Shown here: piece by piece, positions 1 to 9,872 of the stretch
How the letters are laid out: each line of letters begins with the position of its first letter
Position numbering within the stretch: position 1 is the stretch's first letter
DNA from: Sphingobium wenxiniae
GTDB taxonomy: Bacteria; Pseudomonadota; Alphaproteobacteria; Sphingomonadales; Sphingomonadaceae
Assembly (NCBI RefSeq): GCF_007830065.1
Contig: NZ_VLKK01000010.1
Coordinates: 53,934-117,933, forward strand
DNA: 64,000 nucleotides
Direction: 5' to 3'
The notes under the pieces: generated by a model
What the model saw: the letters and a program-made list of their open reading frames with translations, nothing else
Database searches by the model: none
Told to the model about the DNA's origin: nothing
Position numbers and translations under genes: made by a program

Positions 1-2527
1 TCTGTCGCGGATAGGCGGACAGGCGGCGAAGCATCGCCGAAGCGGTGGCGGTGCCGGTGCGTATCGATGTGGCGAACCGCAGCAGTTCATCCCAATGCGC
101 CGCGACATGACCCAATGCGATCGGTTCGGCCGTCATGCCGGCAAGCAAGGGGCCGGCTTCCTGGCCGGGAAGGAGGTGCAAACGACGCTGCTTGATGTCG
201 CGCAGGCGCGGCGCGAAGCGGTAGCCGAAGAAGGGCATAAGGCCGAACACATGGTCCGATGCACCGCCTGTATCGGTGTAGTGCTCCTCGATTGTCAGGC
301 CGGTCTGCTGATACAGCAAGCCATCCAGCACATAGGGAGCTTCGCCGGCGGTCGCCGCGATTACCCGGGTCGCGAAGGGGTCATATCGATCCGAGACATG
401 GGTGTAGAAGGCAACGCCCGGTTCGTTGCCGCTGCGCGCGTTGATGTCGCCGATTGCGGCGCCACGGCCCCCGGCATGGAATTGCTGTCCGTCGCTCGAC
501 GAGGTGGTGCCGTCTCCCCACAGCGCGGCGAGCGGCATGGCGCGATGGGCGTCGATCAGCCTTCCCAGCGCTTCACCATAGGCGGCCTCGCTGATGTGCC
601 AGTCGTGGAGATGGGCGAGCTGGCGCAGGCTTGCGCCTCGGCAGGTTTCCGCCATGCGTGTGAGGCCGAGATTGATGCCATCGGCAAGGATGACGGTGAG
701 CAGCGCATTGCGGTCGTCGGCCTCCCGGCCCGAACGCCGATGGATGAAGCATTCGCTGAACCCGGTCCAGGCATCGACCTCAAGCAGGAGATCGGTGATC
801 TTCACGCGCGGCAGTCGGTCATAGGCAGCGCGACGGGCAATCTCGGTGGCGGGTGGCGTTGCCGCTTTCAGCGGCGAGATGATAAGGCCGCTTTCGTCAA
901 GCCTGACCTGGGGCAGCTCGCCCTGTCGGGCGAGGACCGTCACCTGTTCGATCGCCGTGTCGAGCCTGGCGCGCCTTTCCTCGATATGACGATCGAAGTC
1001 CGTTTCGATGGCGAGCGGCAACGGCCCCTTCTCGCGAAGCGCGTCGAAGGTGGCCGGCGGGATGAGGTAGCTATCGAAATCGCGGAACTGGCGGCTTCCC
1101 GAGACCCATATGTCTCCCGCTCGCAACCGCTCCCGTAGCTGGGACAAGGCGCATAGTTCATAGGCGGCGCGATCGACGATGCCGTCCCGCAGGACGAACG
1201 GCCGCCATGCGGAGGGCACAAAGCGCAGCGGCACGCGATCAGGCAAGCGCCGTTTGCCGGTCCGGTATAGCTCCGCGATGATGGTAAGCGCCGACAGGAG
1301 TCCCTGCACCGCACCGGCGCCGCGAAATTCGAAGGTGTTGAGAAAGGCACCGGCAAAGAGCTTCACCGTGCGATGCCGCTCGATCAATTCAGCGGTGCGA
1401 TCGACGGTTTCCGGTCGCCCGAGTACTTCGGCCCGCGCGACCGCCACGGCGAAGCGCTGCCAATCCAGCGCCTCGATCTGCGCCAGAGAGTCCACACCGT
1501 TGGTGCGCGCTTCGATGAGAATGCGGCAAGACCCTGTGAGCGTCCGGAGATGGCCTTGCAACTCGCGCACCGTCTTGAGGGCTTTGTCACGGGTCCGGTT
1601 CTCGGCGCGACGCGACATGCTGCCCAACAGCTTGTCGAACATCGTCAGGGTGGCATCGGTCAGGCTTTCCTCAAGACGGATGCCCTGCGCCGCCAGCGTC
1701 GCATGGCGGCGCAGGGCATTGAGTTCGCCAAGGTGCTGGGGTGTGATCCGGCTGCCTTCGTCCGCCAGCCTGTCAAAAGTCAAAGCCGGGATCATGTCGG
1801 CACGGGCGCGATCGAGATCCAGCGCGCGGATATGAGTGAGCCGTTCGATCAGGCGTAGGATGTTGCGCGCTGCCGGCGACTGTGGTGCATTGCGCAGCCA
1901 GGATAGCCATGTCGCGGCTTGCCCTGTTCGTCGGGCCAGCAGATCGTCCAGCCCCTGCAGCGTATCGGGCCGCAGGCCGTTCGTGAGCACTTCATAGGTA
2001 AGCTGTTCGGCCTGCTGGCGAGCACGCCGGAGTACCGCTTCGAGAACCGATGAAGAAGGCAGGAGGATCTGCCGGCGCCGAAGTTCGTCAACGATGACCC
2101 CCGCCATCTGGCCGGGGTGGACGATGGTCTGTGCGATCGGGATCGAGAATGCGACAACTTCGTGGAAAGCCTTGCGGTCGAAAATCCTGAACCCGTGCGA
2201 TCGTCGGATTTCAACGAGATGTTCGCGACGGGTCTGGTCCCGATGGGCATAGTCCGCGAAGGCTTCGGGCGCGACGCCGAGTTGCTGCGCCACATAGGCG
2301 AGCACAGGAGCGGGCGGGACTTCACCCGCTTCCAGCGCACGGCCAGGCCATCTCATATAGAGTAGGAGCATCGCGTAGCCGAGCCGGGTGGCATCGCCGC
2401 GACGGCGGCCGACAATTTCCAGGTCGTCACCGGTCAGCGTATAGTGCCGCGCAATCTCGCGCTCATCGAGCGGCGCGCCATAATGCCCTGCCCAGATTTC
2501 CGCGCTCACCAGTCGCCGTCTCGCCAA
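1..2527 (-). CDS. tnpA: Tn3-family transposase TnpA (3' end off the window)
   Basis: DDE transposase that cuts and joins the transposon ends in replicative transposition. Reading leftward from a TTG at 2527, the frame stays open for about 842 codons to the window edge; family members are about 960-1000 residues, so roughly the last 130-150 residues are missing here. The N-terminus reads [17 protein letters not shown]. The catalytic stretch [12 protein letters not shown] lies near 500-540, and the last visible residues, [12 protein letters not shown], match the conserved C-terminal region. An AAGGAG ribosome site lies 7 nt before the TTG, which decides the start. I see no internal stop, so the visible part looks intact. 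Confidence 0.9.
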   Translation of the reverse strand, partial: MARRRLVSAEIWAGHYGAPLDEREIARHYTLTGDDLEIVGRRRGDATRLGYAMLLLYMRWPGRALEAGEVPPAPVLAYVAQQLGVAPEAFADYAHRDQTRREHLVEIRRSHGFRIFDRKAFHEVVAFSIPIAQTIVHPGQMAGVIVDELRRRQILLPSSSVLEAVLRRARQQAEQLTYEVLTNGLRPDTLQGLDDLLARRTGQAATWLSWLRNAPQSPAARNILRLIERLTHIRALDLDRARADMIPALTFDRLADEGSRITPQHLGELNALRRHATLAAQGIRLEESLTDATLTMFDKLLGSMSRRAENRTRDKALKTVRELQGHLRTLTGSCRILIEARTNGVDSLAQIEALDWQRFAVAVARAEVLGRPETVDRTAELIERHRTVKLFAGAFLNTFEFRGAGAVQGLLSALTIIAELYRTGKRRLPDRVPLRFVPSAWRPFVLRDGIVDRAAYELCALSQLRERLRAGDIWVSGSRQFRDFDSYLIPPATFDALREKGPLPLAIETDFDRHIEERRARLDTAIEQVTVLARQGELPQVRLDESGLIISPLKAATPPATEIARRAAYDRLPRVKITDLLLEVDAWTGFSECFIHRRSGREADDRNALLTVILADGINLGLTRMAETCRGASLRQLAHLHDWHISEAAYGEALGRLIDAHRAMPLAALWGDGTTSSSDGQQFHAGGRGAAIGDINARSGNEPGVAFYTHVSDRYDPFATRVIAATAGEAPYVLDGLLYQQTGLTIEEHYTDTGGASDHVFGLMPFFGYRFAPRLRDIKQRRLHLLPGQEAGPLLAGMTAEPIALGHVAAHWDELLRFATSIRTGTATASAMLRRLSAYPRQ

Positions 2528-2666
2528 GCACTATCTCCTTCCGCGTCCTTGTCCGTCAGACGGTCCTCTGGCGGCCAGCAGGAATATGTCCGTTAACTCT
2601 GGACCTATAACGGCGATTCGGACAAGATCAGATAATGATGGGAAAACGGACAGGATTGGGCTGCAT
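2528..2666. promoter_or_regulatory. Putative res site and divergent tnpA/tnpR promoters
   Basis: The 139-bp gap between divergent transposase and resolvase is where Tn3-type elements carry the three-part res site bound by TnpR. It contains several TGTCC/GGACA half-sites facing each other, for example TGTCCGTTAAC near 2587 against a GGACAAG near 2620, and further GTCCG and CGGACAG copies on either side. Exact subsite boundaries cannot be fixed by eye. Confidence 0.6.
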
Positions 2667-3260
2667 GTGGCGTTGATCGGCTATGCGCGCGTCTCGACGG
2701 CAGACCAGAAGCTCTCACTCCAGCTCGACGCGCTGAACGCGGCCGGGTGCGACCGGATATTCGACGATCACGCATCTGGTGCAAAAGCCGATCGGCCCGG
2801 CCTGGCCGAGGCGCTCGCCTATCTGCGCAGCGGCGACACGCTGGTGGTTTGGAAACTCGACCGTCTTGGGCGCTCGATGAGCCATCTGATTGAGAAGGTC
2901 GGCGAGCTAGCGACGCGAGGTATCGGGTTCCGCTCGCTCACCGAGAACATCGACACCACCACTTCGGGCGGGATGCTGGTGTTCAACATCTTCGGCTCGC
3001 TTGCCCAGTTTGAGCGCGATCTGATCCGGGAGCGCACCCATGCAGGCCTCAAGGCCGCTCGCGAGCGAGGTCGCCCCGGTGGGCGGCGGCCAGTGGTCAC
3101 ACCTGACAAGCTCCGCAAGGCGCGCGAACATATCGCTTCCGGCCTCACAGTTCGCGAGGCCGCCGCGCGCCTCAAGATCGGCAAAACCGCCCTCTACAAA
3201 GCCCTCGAAGCCACGGAGAAGAACACAAAGTCCCAGCGTTCCCGGTCCGTTCGCTCTTAG
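2667..3260 (+). CDS. tnpR: Tn3-type serine resolvase TnpR
   Basis: Serine recombinase that resolves transposition cointegrates at res. I prefer the GTG start at 2667 (197 residues) over an ATG at 2586, because it places the catalytic serine of [10 protein letters not shown] at position 10, as in gamma-delta resolvase. Further family motifs: [12 protein letters not shown], the [14 protein letters not shown] helix, and a C-terminal helix-turn-helix ([21 protein letters not shown], split here as [13 protein letters not shown] then KTALYKAL). It is transcribed divergently from tnpA and ends at the edge of the terminal repeat. Confidence 0.9.
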   Translation: MALIGYARVSTADQKLSLQLDALNAAGCDRIFDDHASGAKADRPGLAEALAYLRSGDTLVVWKLDRLGRSMSHLIEKVGELATRGIGFRSLTENIDTTTSGGMLVFNIFGSLAQFERDLIRERTHAGLKAARERGRPGGRRPVVTPDKLRKAREHIASGLTVREAAARLKIGKTALYKALEATEKNTKSQRSRSVRS

Positions 3261-3293
3261 CGTGCAGATAAGTCACTTTCGTGCAGTCACCCC
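3256..3293 (-). repeat. Tn3-family 38-bp terminal inverted repeat
   Basis: Read on the minus strand this is 38 bp starting GGGGTGACTG and ending ACGCTAAG, the canonical length and inner end of Tn3-family termini. It overlaps the last codons of tnpR and supplies the premature stop of traG at 3287-3289. Confidence 0.9.
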
Positions 3294-3610
3294 AACGAGG
3301 CCATGACGCCGAGCCCGATCGGCACATTGGCCACCGTGGCGGGGGCAAGGCCGGGATTGACGCGGTCGGTGACCTTGACGGTGACCGTCGGCACCATGAG
3401 CACGAGGTAGATCAGCGTCGACTGGATGAACCAGCGAAACCAGGCGCGCCAGTCGAGATCCATCGCGGTGACGAGGAGCGCGTAGATCAACCCCATCACC
3501 ATCACGACGCGGATCAGCGACTTGAACCCGCCCGAACCGGTCCAGGCGGCGATGGCGTTGAAGGTATTGACGAGGTACTCGCCGCCCCCGATCGTGAAGA
3601 CCTCGAGCAT
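3287..3610 (-). pseudogene. traG: TraG mating-pair stabilisation protein, truncated by Tn3
   Basis: N-terminal fragment of TraG, the large inner-membrane protein of F-type systems needed for pilus assembly (N-terminal domain), mating-pair stabilisation and entry exclusion (C-terminal domain). The fragment begins MLEVFTIGGGEYLVNTF and has two hydrophobic segments (VVMVMGLIYALLV and STLIYLVLMVPTV). After codon 105 the frame enters the Tn3 terminal repeat and reads GGG TGA. Normal F-type TraG is about 900 residues or more, so nearly all of it is lost unless it continues beyond the transposon to the left of this window. It is the last gene of the tra operon seen here. Confidence 0.9.
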
Positions 3611-3626
3611 CGTGCGGCTCCCGCCC

Positions 3627-5078
3627 CTACTGGACCTGTTGATTGAGCGTGCGCGAGAAGCGCAGCGCCGCCGACATCTGCGGGGAAAGCTGGCTGCGCA
3701 GGGTCTTCTCGAGCATCTGCGTGCGCTGGATCAGCGCGAAGGTTTGGTCGAAGCGCTGTGAGGTGCGCGCCGCGAGCCCCAGGAAGTTGCGCCGGGTCTC
3801 GTAAAGTCCCTCGCGCCATTCGCGCAAACTATCGGCGTCCGCCCCGTTGAAGTCCGAGCGCGCGTTCACTGCCATGTCGATGAAGCGCATGGTCATGGTG
3901 GTGACGAGGTCGACCGCGACGATTTCGGAAAGGTCGTTGATCTCCTGGGCGGAGATGCCGAACTCGGCCGCCGCGCTCACGGTGATGATCTTGTAGACGG
4001 GAACGCTCGCCATGCCGAGCAGCTGGACTTCGGCAGGCGTCAGTGAAGCGCCGGGATCGCGGACCTTCAGCGCCATCGACTCGATCAGCGCGCGGACCTT
4101 GGCCTTCAAAGCCACATTGGGTCCGATCACCAGCGAGGTCTCAGTGGGAGCCATGCACTTGGCCGTGTCGCCGCCGCAGGACCAGACCTTGTGCGGCGCG
4201 GCCGAAGTCCCGTCGAGCATGGCGCTGATCAAGGCCGAGTCCGCCGGGCCGATGAACTGGACCCTGGGCTTGCCGCCGCTCCCGGCAGGATCGTAGATCA
4301 CCGTGCCGACCAGCGTCATCAGGAACTCGCGGAACTGGGTGTCGAAGCCGCCGTACTTCTTGCCGAGCGCTTCCCAGGTGTAATTGTTGGGCATCCCGGC
4401 CTGTTCCTTCATGTCGGGATCGGAATTCGCGCTCTTCAGGGCCTCGCGCTGCCCGCCATTGTTGCACTGCTGGCGGGCCCGCGCCCAGTCGGCGACCGCG
4501 CCCTGGCTGTTGGCGATCGCCTCGCAGATGACCGACGAGGCGGTGTCCGAGGTCGGCCAGAGTCCGCCGACCAGCGCCTGCGCGGTCTCGCAGGACGAGA
4601 TGTTCATCTGGTTCATCTGTTGCACCTTCTGGGCAAGCTCATCCATCACCTTGCCGATCTCGGGCGAGATCGTGTCGATCGCGAGCTTGAAGGCGAAACC
4701 GAGCGCATTGTTGGCCGTGGCTTTGAGCATCGCCACCAGTTCGGCGGTGTTGATGAACGAGAACGAGCCGGCAAACAGGTCGATGCCGCCGCAGCCGGCG
4801 CGTGCATGCGGCAGCTGGATGTTGAAGGGCTGGATGTTCTTTTGCGGGAAGCGCGACCACATGGCGCCGCCCGAATAATAGCCCGCCGACTGGCCCTGAT
4901 AGGCGCTTGGCCCGGTGACATTGGCCTGCGCGCCCATGTCGGACATGAAGTTCTGCATCTCGCCTTCGACGCCCGCGAGCGCAGGCGTGGGGGCAGCCAG
5001 CAAAACCGAGGCTGCGAGCACGCAGGTCAGAGCCTTGCGCGAGGCGCCGGCGAGGCGATGCGTGAGCGCGCCGCGCAT
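3627..5078 (-). CDS. traH: Conjugal transfer pilus assembly protein TraH
   Basis: Periplasmic TraH, part of the F-pilus outer-membrane/periplasmic assembly group with TraF, TraU, TraW and TrbC. 483 residues, close to F TraH (about 458). Signal peptide at about 1-36 (ALTCVLAASVLLAAPTPALA), then the conserved stretch around SGGAMWSRFPQKNIQPFNIQ and a CGGIDLFAGSFSFINT segment typical of the family. The start ATG at 5078 overlaps the traF stop (TGATG), which indicates translational coupling. Confidence 0.93.
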   Translation of the reverse strand: MRGALTHRLAGASRKALTCVLAASVLLAAPTPALAGVEGEMQNFMSDMGAQANVTGPSAYQGQSAGYYSGGAMWSRFPQKNIQPFNIQLPHARAGCGGIDLFAGSFSFINTAELVAMLKATANNALGFAFKLAIDTISPEIGKVMDELAQKVQQMNQMNISSCETAQALVGGLWPTSDTASSVICEAIANSQGAVADWARARQQCNNGGQREALKSANSDPDMKEQAGMPNNYTWEALGKKYGGFDTQFREFLMTLVGTVIYDPAGSGGKPRVQFIGPADSALISAMLDGTSAAPHKVWSCGGDTAKCMAPTETSLVIGPNVALKAKVRALIESMALKVRDPGASLTPAEVQLLGMASVPVYKIITVSAAAEFGISAQEINDLSEIVAVDLVTTMTMRFIDMAVNARSDFNGADADSLREWREGLYETRRNFLGLAARTSQRFDQTFALIQRTQMLEKTLRSQLSPQMSAALRFSRTLNQQVQ

Positions 5079-5893
5079 CAGAAGTCGCTCCCGGGCTGGA
5101 CCTGGGTCAGCTGGAACACCCGGTCCATGATCTCGTCCTGGCTGAGGATCCCGTAACCGATCGGCATCGGCTGCTTCGTCACGGAGTCGAACAGGACCAG
5201 CGCGGGCACCTGGCGATCGGTGCCGAGTCCGAGCCGTTCGTATTGCCCGGCATCGACGACATAGTTCGGGAAAGTCGCGGTCGGGCCGCCGTCCATCGAC
5301 ACCGCGAGAACGGCAAGCCCGTACCTGTCGCTCACGGCTTTGAGGATCGGGGCGAAGATATCGCAGGCGCCGCAGCTCGAGGCGTAGAAGTAGAACACGC
5401 CGTAGCGCCCGGAAAGCTTCGCCATGGCAAGGTCGCGGTCGGTCTTGCGCTGGTCGATCCAGGCGCGCTTGCCGAGCGTCGAGACCGGGCGCTGCAGCGT
5501 GTAGTCGAGCCCCGGATCCTGCCACAGAGCGCGCTGCCAGACATCGGCGAACAGCGAGGAGCGGTCGAGCTGCTCGCGCTGGAAGCGGACATAGGCGGTG
5601 ACGTTCTCGGCGCTCGGATCGAGGATGGCGCGCGCCTTCAGCTCCTCGAGATTGGCGGAGATCGCCGCAAGCTGGCTGCGCGCAGAGGCCGCGGGGCTTG
5701 CCGCCGCGCGCGGCGCTTCTTTGGGCCGCTCGCAGTAGAACCAGGTCCCGAGCCTGCGCTCCTTGCAGTAGAAATCATCCTCCTGCCTTTCGACTTCGAT
5801 CCCGCCGGGGCTCTCGGCACGGGCGGACGGAATGGGGGCGGCAGCGGCGGCGAGCAGGCTGGCGGCAAGGTGGAAAGCCTTGGGGTTGATCAT
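5078..5893 (-). CDS. traF: Type-F conjugal transfer pilus assembly protein TraF
   Basis: Periplasmic thioredoxin-fold protein of F-type systems. 271 residues from the ATG at 5893, which has an AGGAAG ribosome site. A signal peptide (FHLAASLLAAAAAPIPSARA) is followed by a region with paired cysteines (DFYCKERRLGTWFYCERP) and a thioredoxin-like domain whose CGAC lies in YASSCGACDIFAP. Many F-type TraF proteins have lost the CXXC, so a retained one suggests redox activity together with the DsbC-like protein of this operon. Note that a separate S26 peptidase in this operon is also called TraF in some schemes. Confidence 0.92.
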   Translation of the reverse strand: MINPKAFHLAASLLAAAAAPIPSARAESPGGIEVERQEDDFYCKERRLGTWFYCERPKEAPRAAASPAASARSQLAAISANLEELKARAILDPSAENVTAYVRFQREQLDRSSLFADVWQRALWQDPGLDYTLQRPVSTLGKRAWIDQRKTDRDLAMAKLSGRYGVFYFYASSCGACDIFAPILKAVSDRYGLAVLAVSMDGGPTATFPNYVVDAGQYERLGLGTDRQVPALVLFDSVTKQPMPIGYGILSQDEIMDRVFQLTQVQPGSDF

Positions 5894-5918
5894 GATCACT
5901 TCCTGACCTCTTGGGGGC

Positions 5919-8066
5919 TCATGGCTTGTGCGCGGCGTAGTAGTCCGCAATTTTCTGCTGGATCTGGACAAGGGCGGCGGCCTCATCGGGCAGCTTCGCG
6001 GCTTCCATGAAGTCCGCGTAGACCTCGGAAAAATCCATCACCGACAGGTCAAGCTGCTGGAACTCGAAGATCGTAAACCCCTCGCAGGTCTCGGTCTTGG
6101 GCTTGCCCCAGGGCTTGCCGATCTGCGGGCGGCCCTGCTCCTGAAGGATGCGGCTGATCTTGGACTGGAAGCAGCAGTAGACGTCCTTCTTGGTGACGCA
6201 GATGCCAAGGAAGCTCGACGAGCAGTAGGTCCCGACCTTGTGGCACAGCCCCGCATCGTCCTTCTCGTCGAGGAGCTTCTCGGCCGAGGAGCAGAGCCAG
6301 GGGGTGAGGAGCGGCACGCCCTTGCCCGAGCAGCAGTTCGAAAGCCCAAAGACCTTGTGCGAGCAGCTTTCGCGCGTCCCCCTGAACAGCGTGAGCGCGG
6401 CCTCGTCGAACTCGGCATTGGCCTGGCCGAGTGCGTTGAGCGCGACCACGGCATCCTTGAATTCGTCGGAGGCTTCGCGTTCCACCGCCTCGCAGTCGCC
6501 GTTCACGCAGTAGACGTCGCCGCCGCAGATGTACTGCGCAGGCTCCTCGCTGGTGCCCGGGATCGGACAGGAATAGACCCGCTCGCTGACCGCGCAGGAG
6601 CCATCGGCCGAGGGCGGATCGTCAAGGCAGACCTCGCGCGCAAGCGAGCATCCTGCCTGGGCCTCGAGCGCGCCGCAGTCGTTGCCGCCGCCGACCACGC
6701 TTTGGCACAGGTACGTCCGCGTGCGTTCCCAGCACGGGCGGGTGACCGCCACGCCGCCGATGACCCTGGTTTCACCCGGCGCAGTGCAGGTTTCCGAGGA
6801 CAGGCTGCAACTGGCCGGATCGATGCTGCAGGCGCCGTCGGTCCACGCTTGCGTGAACCATTTCGAAACCGCGCTTTCCGGCGTCATTCCGGCCAGATCC
6901 GACGAGCAGAGGTAGACCTCCTCGGGCGCGGCGGGCTCGATGCAGGTCAGGTATCCGCCGCCGCCGAAGGGGTCGCCGATGAAGTCCCAGGTCTTGCACA
7001 GCGCTCGCTCGGCAAGACCGGCCGCCGCCGCGCTTGTGCGCGTGCAGGTGGGGTCCGAGGCAATCGTCCCGCACTGCTGCAGGCCGGTCACATATTGCAG
7101 CGGCATGCCGGTGACGGGATCGAAGGTCAGGGCATCGCTGATGCCTTGGGCATTGCAGCGATAGGCGTTGCTCACGACCGCGAAAGCATCGGCTGGCGGC
7201 GGCTTGGGCAGCGTGGCGATCAAATAGGCGTTGGGATCGCTGACAGCGGCGTCGCAGTCGTAATAGTCGACGGTGAGCCCGTATTCCGGAACCGGGAAGC
7301 TCGAGGTCATGCGGCATTGGGCATTACCGGCAAGCGAAGTGCAGCCGGCAAAGCTGGGACTGGTGACGCAAATGTACTGGTAGAGAGTATCATTCCATTC
7401 CGCGACCGCGAGGCTGCTGGTGCAGGTCCGTGGCTGTTCGACCACCTGCGAGCCGACATGGCAGGTCCATTCCGCGGTGTTGGGCGCGCCCGAGCCGGGC
7501 GGGAGCGGCACGCAGTCGCCGGTCGATCCATCGGCGCTCATGCCTTCCAGATAGGCATCGGGATTGGCTTCGATCGCAGTGGCGCGGGCAAGATCGCTGC
7601 GTGTCACGTCGACCGTCGGCCGCGTTGTCGAATTGGCCGTTCGGTAAGCCTCGCTGTTCCAGCCCGCCACCGCGCCGTCGGTCTGCAGCGCTTCCGGATT
7701 GGTGTAATACTGGGTCTGGCCGGGATAGCTCTCCTGATAGCCCGGGACCTGGCCTGCGGCGCCGGCCTCCTGGGTCAGCCCCTGGTAGGCACCCCGCAGC
7801 ACGGCGCCGGTGCTCCTCGCCTCGGCCTTGGCTTCCTCAGCGCTCATGGTGCTTGGCGCGGAAGGTGGCGGGGGTGCGGGTGCAGGCAGGACGGGATCGA
7901 CGTCGAGCGGCAGGACCGGCAGCTCTTCGACGAGGTCATCGGGCGGCGGGATGTAGACCTGCGCCTGGGCCGGGAGGGCAGCGAGCACGAGAAGCAGGCA
8001 GGGGAGAGCAAGACGCGCGAACCGGCCCGCCCTGCCCCTTGCCATCCGTGATCCTGCTCCCGTCAT
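5919..8066 (-). CDS. traN: Mating-pair stabilisation adhesin TraN
   Basis: Large cysteine-rich outer-membrane protein that stabilises donor-recipient contacts in F-type conjugation. About 715 residues; F TraN is about 602. Start chosen at ATG 8066, one base beyond the trbC stop, with AAGGG upstream; ATG 8045 is an alternative. Signal peptide ends at ALPAQAQ, followed by a proline-rich linker. More than 40 cysteines are spread over the mid and C-terminal parts (for example CCSGKG, CSSSFLGICVTKKDVYCC). The C-terminal region around CCFQSKISRILQEQGR matches the conserved TraN C-terminal domain. Confidence 0.93.
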   Translation of the reverse strand: MTGAGSRMARGRAGRFARLALPCLLLVLAALPAQAQVYIPPPDDLVEELPVLPLDVDPVLPAPAPPPPSAPSTMSAEEAKAEARSTGAVLRGAYQGLTQEAGAAGQVPGYQESYPGQTQYYTNPEALQTDGAVAGWNSEAYRTANSTTRPTVDVTRSDLARATAIEANPDAYLEGMSADGSTGDCVPLPPGSGAPNTAEWTCHVGSQVVEQPRTCTSSLAVAEWNDTLYQYICVTSPSFAGCTSLAGNAQCRMTSSFPVPEYGLTVDYYDCDAAVSDPNAYLIATLPKPPPADAFAVVSNAYRCNAQGISDALTFDPVTGMPLQYVTGLQQCGTIASDPTCTRTSAAAAGLAERALCKTWDFIGDPFGGGGYLTCIEPAAPEEVYLCSSDLAGMTPESAVSKWFTQAWTDGACSIDPASCSLSSETCTAPGETRVIGGVAVTRPCWERTRTYLCQSVVGGGNDCGALEAQAGCSLAREVCLDDPPSADGSCAVSERVYSCPIPGTSEEPAQYICGGDVYCVNGDCEAVEREASDEFKDAVVALNALGQANAEFDEAALTLFRGTRESCSHKVFGLSNCCSGKGVPLLTPWLCSSAEKLLDEKDDAGLCHKVGTYCSSSFLGICVTKKDVYCCFQSKISRILQEQGRPQIGKPWGKPKTETCEGFTIFEFQQLDLSVMDFSEVYADFMEAAKLPDEAAALVQIQQKIADYYAAHKP

Positions 8067-8067
8067 G

Positions 8068-8838
8068 TCAGCTGCCCTTGCGCAGCTCGGCGAGCGCCAC
8101 CCGGGCGACGCCCGCACCGGGTCCGCGGCTTGTCGCAAAGCGCTCGAGCGCATATTCGACCGTGACATTGCCGGTCATGCGGTCGTGGTCGGGGACCATG
8201 CTGGTGCAGTCGAAACCGTCGCAGAGCTCGTAGGCGCGTCCCGTCACCACGAAGGTCGGCGCGGCGGTGACGGCAAAGGCGCGAAACAGCCGCGGGTCGA
8301 TCGCGATATGGGCTTCCTGCCTCTCGTCGGTGACGACGCGCTTGAGCCCCTCGGCAAAGGCCTTCGTGCTGTTTTGCGGGAAGCCGCGAAAGACGACCAC
8401 GCCCCCGGCCTGGGTGGTGTCGCGGATCAGGCGGGAAAGCGAAGCCTGCGGCATCGAGAGGCTGGCGAAGACCGTGAACAGCGGCCCCTCGCCCATCGGC
8501 GCCTGACTGTTGGCGGCCGCACCGGCCAGGATCTCGTCGAAGTCGACCGGGCCTTTCGGACCCTGCGGCAGGCTCGCGGGATCGAGCGAGGTCGCCGCCG
8601 CGAGCCCGGCGTCGCGCAGGTCTTCGGCCTCGGCCTGGTGCGCCTCGCCGCGATGAGCCACGGCATCGACCAGGGCCTGCGCTTCCCTCACCTGCTCGCT
8701 CCCCCGCGCCTTGATCGCCGCCAGATCGAGTTCCTCGACCGTCTGCGCTGCACTCTGGGCGAGCGCGGCCGAAACGGCTGCCAGCGCTACAAGGCTGGCG
8801 GCAGCACGCGCGCGGGGGCGGGTAAGATGGCGGCGCAT
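8068..8838 (-). CDS. trbC: Type-F conjugative transfer protein TrbC
   Basis: Periplasmic F-type TrbC, involved in pilus assembly with TraW and TraU. 256 residues from ATG 8838, with a GAGGAGG ribosome site 9 nt upstream. Signal peptide at about 1-30. The C-terminal half contains the family core (LFTVFASLSMPQASLSRLIRD, and further on VVVFRGFPQNS and APTFVVTGRAYELCDGFDC). In many plasmids TrbC is fused to TraW; here they are separate genes. Confidence 0.92.
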   Translation of the reverse strand: MRRHLTRPRARAAASLVALAAVSAALAQSAAQTVEELDLAAIKARGSEQVREAQALVDAVAHRGEAHQAEAEDLRDAGLAAATSLDPASLPQGPKGPVDFDEILAGAAANSQAPMGEGPLFTVFASLSMPQASLSRLIRDTTQAGGVVVFRGFPQNSTKAFAEGLKRVVTDERQEAHIAIDPRLFRAFAVTAAPTFVVTGRAYELCDGFDCTSMVPDHDRMTGNVTVEYALERFATSRGPGAGVARVALAELRKGS

Positions 8839-8852
8839 GGCGGCTAACCTCC

Positions 8853-9872
8853 TCACAACATGCAGCAATTGCGTTTCCTCCAGACGAGGTAGCCAAAGTC
8901 CTCGCCCTTGACGGGAAACGACTTGCCGGTGTGGGGAATGATCGTCGTCGCGCCGATGGGGGCGCAGGCGTAGCGGCCCTTCACGGTGGAGACGGGATTG
9001 GTCATCTGCAGCCGGTATTGCTGCTTCCTCATCACCGGCATCAGGTACTTGTGGCACAGCGCCTTGGAGCCCATCGTCCCCCAGGCGAGCGCCTGGCGGT
9101 GGACCTTGTAGAGCATGCGTTCCGCGACAAGCCGCGAAGCCTGGACCGGGCTGACGTGCGCCGAGACATGGCCGTTCAGCGGATACATCGAGCCGTTGCA
9201 GCCCGCGCACCAGAACATCTGGTCGATCGGCAGTTTCGCGGTCGATGCGACGCAGTCCGCCGCGCAGGCGGCCGTCGCGAGCGGGTTGGCGAAGAGCGCG
9301 ACCTCGGGATTGAGGATCGAGGTCAGCGCCGAATCCTGCCAGAGCGGGTCGAGCTCGGTCACATAGGCGACATCGAAGGTCGTCTGCTCGAAGCAGAGGA
9401 AGTCGGTGAGGATCTCCATCCAGTAGAGCAGCGGGTAGATGTAGTAGTGGGCCTGCCACTGCGACGAGTTCTGGGTCTTGCCGCCGACCTGGCTGCGCCC
9501 CTGGACATGGCCGTTGCCGATATCGAAGCCGGGGTTGAGCCCGATCCCGCCGAGGTTGGGAAAACACCAGGCCTTGTTGGTGACATCGACGAGCCGGACC
9601 GGCTCCCAGAAGCCCACGGAGATGCCGATGCGCGGGATCGGCGAGCCGCAGGCGCATAGCGGGAATGTCGGGTTCTTGGGATCGGGGCGCGAGCCCTTCC
9701 AGATCGAAAGCCCGCCGATCGACAGCGGAAACAGGCATGACCAGCACACGTCGGTAATCGGATTGACGAACTTGCCGTGGCAGGTCGCGTTCGCCCTGGC
9801 GGGCGCGGCGCCAAGCATGGCGAGCGCCAGCACGGCGAGAGCGCCAAGCACCAGGCGGCGCAGCCGCTTCAT
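8853..9872 (-). CDS. traU: Conjugal transfer pilus assembly protein TraU
   Basis: Secreted cysteine-rich TraU, essential for DNA transfer and pilus assembly in F. 339 residues, as in F (about 330). Signal peptide at about 1-28 (AMLGAAPARA). Conserved segments include CHGKFVNPITDVCWSCLFP and FCAGCNGSMYP-like CAGCNGSMYPLNGHV. The start overlaps the stop of the small upstream membrane gene by ATGA. Confidence 0.95.
   Translation of the reverse strand: MKRLRRLVLGALAVLALAMLGAAPARANATCHGKFVNPITDVCWSCLFPLSIGGLSIWKGSRPDPKNPTFPLCACGSPIPRIGISVGFWEPVRLVDVTNKAWCFPNLGGIGLNPGFDIGNGHVQGRSQVGGKTQNSSQWQAHYYIYPLLYWMEILTDFLCFEQTTFDVAYVTELDPLWQDSALTSILNPEVALFANPLATAACAADCVASTAKLPIDQMFWCAGCNGSMYPLNGHVSAHVSPVQASRLVAERMLYKVHRQALAWGTMGSKALCHKYLMPVMRKQQYRLQMTNPVSTVKGRYACAPIGATTIIPHTGKSFPVKGEDFGYLVWRKRNCCML

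Larger units (their letters stand above)
1..3293. mobile_element. Tn3-family transposon, right-hand portion
   Basis: Seen: a divergent tnpA/tnpR pair separated by a res-like intergenic region, and a 38-bp terminal inverted repeat at 3256-3293 that begins GGGGTGACTG and ends ACGCTAAG when read inward from the right end. The ACGCTAAG ending is typical of Tn3-family termini. The left end is outside the window, so passenger genes and the second terminal repeat cannot be judged. The element sits inside traG of the neighbouring conjugation operon, so it arrived after that operon was assembled. The divergent layout resembles Tn3 itself rather than Tn21. Confidence 0.9.

Noticed and set aside
95..1138. 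347-codon plus-strand frame at the left edge
   Set aside because: Shadow of the Tn3 transposase, whose own frame is open on the minus strand from 2527 to the edge with family motifs.
5928..8051. 707-codon open frame on the plus strand opposite traN
   Set aside because: Antisense shadow of the cysteine-rich TraN gene; no recognisable domain and no ribosome site.
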